In this document: positions 62,099-64,000 of the stretch, piece by piece
Layout: each line of letters starts with the position of its first letter
How positions within the stretch are numbered: the first letter of the stretch is position 1
DNA from: an uncultured Rhodospirillales bacterium
GTDB lineage: Bacteria; Pseudomonadota; Alphaproteobacteria; Rhodospirillales; UBA2165
Length of the DNA stretch: 64,000 nt
Assembly (NCBI GenBank): GCA_913055735.1
Contig: CAJXKD010000001.1
Span: 992,001-1,056,000, forward strand
Direction: 5' to 3'
Position numbers and translations under genes: made by a program
Notes under the pieces: model-generated
Told to the model about the DNA's origin: nothing
Seen by the model: only the letters and a program-made list of their open reading frames with translations
The model's database searches: none

Positions 62099-63052
62099 AT
62101 GAACACTGAACCGGAAGAGAACGGCAAGCGCCGCGGCTGGTTCCAACGTCTGCGTGACGGGCTCAGCCGGACCTCGTCGAACCTCACCCGGGGCATCGGC
62201 GACCTGTTCACCAAACGGAAACTCGACGCGGAGGCGCTCGACGATCTTCAGGATTTGCTGATCACCGCCGACATGGGTGTCGAAACCTCGGCCAAACTCA
62301 CCCAAGCACTCGGGGCGGAACGGTTCGACCAAGAAGTGAGTGGCGACGAAGTACGCAGCCACCTCGCCAAACAGATCGCCGCCATTCTGGAACCGGTCGC
62401 AGTTCCTTTGACCCCCGATCCTGCACGCAAACCCCACGTCATTTTGGTGTGCGGCGTCAACGGCAGCGGCAAGACGACAACCATCGGCAAACTCACCCGA
62501 CAGTTCGGTGACAACGGTCTCAAGGTCATGCTAGCGGCGGGCGACACCTTCCGCGCCGCCGCCGTCGAGCAACTCAAGATCTGGGGCGAACGCGCCGGCG
62601 TGCCGGTGATCGCCCGCGCGACCGGTGCCGACGCGGCAGGCCTCGCCTACGACGCGTTCGAGGACGCCCGCGCCGCGGGAAGCGACGTGCTGATGATCGA
62701 CACCGCCGGCCGTCTTCAGAACCGCTCCGAACTGATGGACGAACTGAAAAAGATCGTCCGCGTGCTCAAGAAGCTCGATCCCGAGGCACCGCACAGCTGT
62801 CTCCTCGTCCTCGATGCCACCGTCGGCCAGAACGCACATTCGCAGGTGGAAGTGTTCAAGGAAATGGTCGACGTCACCGGATTGGTGGTGACCAAACTCG
62901 ATGGCAGCGCGAAGGGCGGGGTCATCGTCGCCCTCGCGGAACGTTTCGGCCTGCCGGTCCATGCCGTCGGCGTTGGCGAGCAGGCCGAAGACCTGCGCCC
63001 CTTCGACGCCACCGATTTCGCTCGCTCGCTCATGGGCCTGGCGGACGACTGA
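62099..63052 (+). CDS. ftsY: signal recognition particle receptor FtsY
   Basis: A 317-residue SRP receptor GTPase with N domain, G domain motifs GVNGSGKTTTIGKL, DTAGRLQNR and TKLDGSAKGGV. It lacks the long acidic N-terminal A domain of E. coli, as usual in this class. GGAGAC precedes the ATG. Follows mtaB by 21 nt. Confidence 0.97.
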   Translation: MNTEPEENGKRRGWFQRLRDGLSRTSSNLTRGIGDLFTKRKLDAEALDDLQDLLITADMGVETSAKLTQALGAERFDQEVSGDEVRSHLAKQIAAILEPVAVPLTPDPARKPHVILVCGVNGSGKTTTIGKLTRQFGDNGLKVMLAAGDTFRAAAVEQLKIWGERAGVPVIARATGADAAGLAYDAFEDARAAGSDVLMIDTAGRLQNRSELMDELKKIVRVLKKLDPEAPHSCLLVLDATVGQNAHSQVEVFKEMVDVTGLVVTKLDGSAKGGVIVALAERFGLPVHAVGVGEQAEDLRPFDATDFARSLMGLADD

Positions 63053-63180
63053 AACGGCCCCCGCCCCACACCCGAAACTTCAAATCAAAACCTCGGAATC
63101 GCAACCGCCTAACCCGTTGCCGTGCGGGAACTCGCCCGAACCTAAGCCTATTCCAACCCCTCTCCCGCCGGCTATTTTTT

Positions 63181-63209
63181 ATTGAAATATCTAATATTGA
63201 TTTTTCAAT
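63181..63209 (+). promoter_or_regulatory. inverted repeat, possible MarR operator
   Basis: ATTGAAA at 63181 and TTTCAAT at 63203 are perfect inverted 7-bp arms with a 15-bp AT-rich spacer, about 50-80 bp upstream of the MarR-type regulator start. Placement suits an autoregulatory MarR site or promoter. No other gene lies in 63053-63259. Confidence 0.4.
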
Positions 63210-63259
63210 CTTTTTCAGCGAAAATGAGTAAATGCGATGGCGGTGCAAGGGAGGCGCGC

Positions 63260-63763
63260 ATGATTCCGTCTAACGGAGTGGCCGATACGGACCTCAGCAA
63301 ACCCGAAAGCGGGATGCACCTCGACAGCCATGTGCCCGCCCTCCTCGTGATTCTCGGCAGCAAGATGGGCGCACACGCGACGCGTCACAGCGCCCGGAAG
63401 TTCGGTCTCGACCTTACGGAATGGCGGATTGTCCAAATCCTCGGATCGGAAGGCCGCTCCAGCATCATCAACATCGCCGACACGATCGGGATTGACCGGG
63501 GCGGCGCCAGCCGCTCCATCGCGCGGCTCGAGGACCGAGGCTTTATCGCGCGGCACGGTGATACATCGGACCGACGTAAATCATTTGTCGACTTGACGGA
63601 GGACGGCCGTGAGCTGTTCCACGACATCAGCCAATTTGCCCTGGTGCGCGAGGAACGCTTGCTGCGCCGTTTGAAACCAAGCGAACGCTCTCAGCTAAGA
63701 CGACTCTTGAGCGTCCTTATCGAAGAAGCCGATCAGATGATGAAGGAAGAGTGGCCGGCGTGA
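63260..63763 (+). CDS. MarR-family transcriptional regulator
   Basis: A 167-residue winged-helix regulator: HTH EWRIVQILGSEGRSSIINIADTIGI, wing segment GFIARHGDTSDRRKSFVDLTEDG and flanking dimerisation helices. MarR proteins sense phenolic ligands and control catabolic genes. The ATG at 63260 follows GGGAGG; an upstream in-frame extension to 63182 lacks such a site. A Rieske oxygenase gene starts 79 nt downstream and is the likely target. Confidence 0.92.
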   Translation: MIPSNGVADTDLSKPESGMHLDSHVPALLVILGSKMGAHATRHSARKFGLDLTEWRIVQILGSEGRSSIINIADTIGIDRGGASRSIARLEDRGFIARHGDTSDRRKSFVDLTEDGRELFHDISQFALVREERLLRRLKPSERSQLRRLLSVLIEEADQMMKEEWPA

Positions 63764-63842
63764 ACCGGTCACGCAGCATGTCCGGCGGCACCCAAAACGA
63801 GACCACCGGACAGACGGGAAATTAGACACGGAGGTTATCGAA

Positions 63843-64000
63843 ATGTCCGAGCTTGCTATGGAACCCTTGGTGCACAATGCCTGGTACGTCGCCGCCTGGT
63901 CACACGAGATCGACGACGGTCCGCTTGCACGCCGCATCATGGGAGAAGATGTCGTCCTGTTCCGGGGCGGCGACGGGAAAGCCGCGGCGCTGGAAGATCG
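63843..64000 (+). CDS. Rieske oxygenase, VanA-like (5' end only)
   Basis: The first ~52 codons of a second VanA-type oxygenase (VHNAWYVAAWSHEIDDG), homologous to the start of the gene at 43492-44559 (VRNAWYIAAWAEELDDG). The ATG at 63843 follows GGAGG. The Rieske Cys/His pairs lie past the window edge. Control by the adjacent MarR regulator is likely. Confidence 0.85.
   Translation, partial: MSELAMEPLVHNAWYVAAWSHEIDDGPLARRIMGEDVVLFRGGDGKAAALED

Overview
The window reads as a chromosomal segment of a high-GC alphaproteobacterium, most likely Rhodospirillales-like and free-living. The inference rests on gene order (dapF-mtaB-ftsY, rpsP-rimM-trmD-rplS next to leuCDB-asd, mdh-sucCDAB-lpdA, atpHAGDC, sdhCDAB) and on alphaproteobacterial protein features. 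No rRNA, tRNA, CRISPR array or recognisable transposase was found. Coding density is high. Most long ORFs opposite real genes are GC-rich shadows.

Layout. 1-9.7 kb: a divergent EF-G-like GTPase (cut by the window edge), a methyltransferase with aspartate aminotransferase, uvrB, an FkbM-type methyltransferase, two tandem orphan substrate-binding lipoproteins, a sterol-desaturase-like membrane hydroxylase and a PsiE-like protein. 9.8-14.6 kb: a small basic protein, a cold-shock gene with a visible promoter and long leader, msrB, an EamA transporter, a dienelactone-hydrolase-like enzyme, a NUDT19-like Nudix hydrolase and a CmcJ/NvfI-like oxidoreductase. 14.7-17.3 kb: an AT-rich two-gene insertion next to a truncated DUF2141 paralogue, with a 59-bp perfect direct repeat on either side. 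17.3-24.8 kb: the F1 ATP synthase operon and priA. 25-29.6 kb: fsa/tal, DUF484-xerC, an MFS transporter and an HpaD-type extradiol dioxygenase. 29.6-40.1 kb: the TCA operon mdh-[histone H1-like]-sucC-sucD-sucA-sucB-lpdA plus a STAS protein. 40.4-45.8 kb: zapE, a TerB-like protein, an amidohydrolase, a Rieske oxygenase and a MetE-like protein. 45.9-49.3 kb: sdhCDAB. 49.3-50.5 kb: a 1.2-kb gene-free stretch with DnaA boxes at both ends and an AT-rich core, a candidate replication origin. 50.5-58.9 kb: asd, leuBDC, rplS-trmD-rimM-rpsP and ffh. 59.4-64 kb: an XRE regulator, dapF-mtaB-ftsY, and a MarR regulator followed by a second Rieske oxygenase cut by the edge.

Together the genes cover central energy metabolism (nearly all of the 2-oxoglutarate-to-oxaloacetate arm of the TCA cycle except fumarase, plus F1 of ATP synthase), leucine and lysine/aspartate-family biosynthesis, SRP targeting, and several scattered aromatic-ring enzymes (HpaD-like, two VanA-like Rieske oxygenases, an amidohydrolase).

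The most unusual items are: (i) the AT-rich pair at 15.0-16.8 kb, a TRAP-type binding protein with a repeated Lys/Cys tail that overlaps a membrane-protein gene by ATGA and carries an in-phase A AAA AAG slippery heptamer joining the two frames; (ii) an SPxR-rich histone H1-like protein inside the TCA operon, next to a malate dehydrogenase with its own Lys/Arg-rich tail; (iii) the candidate oriC; (iv) an EF-G paralogue whose switch II lacks the catalytic His; (v) a 2-oxoglutarate dehydrogenase E2 with two lipoyl domains.
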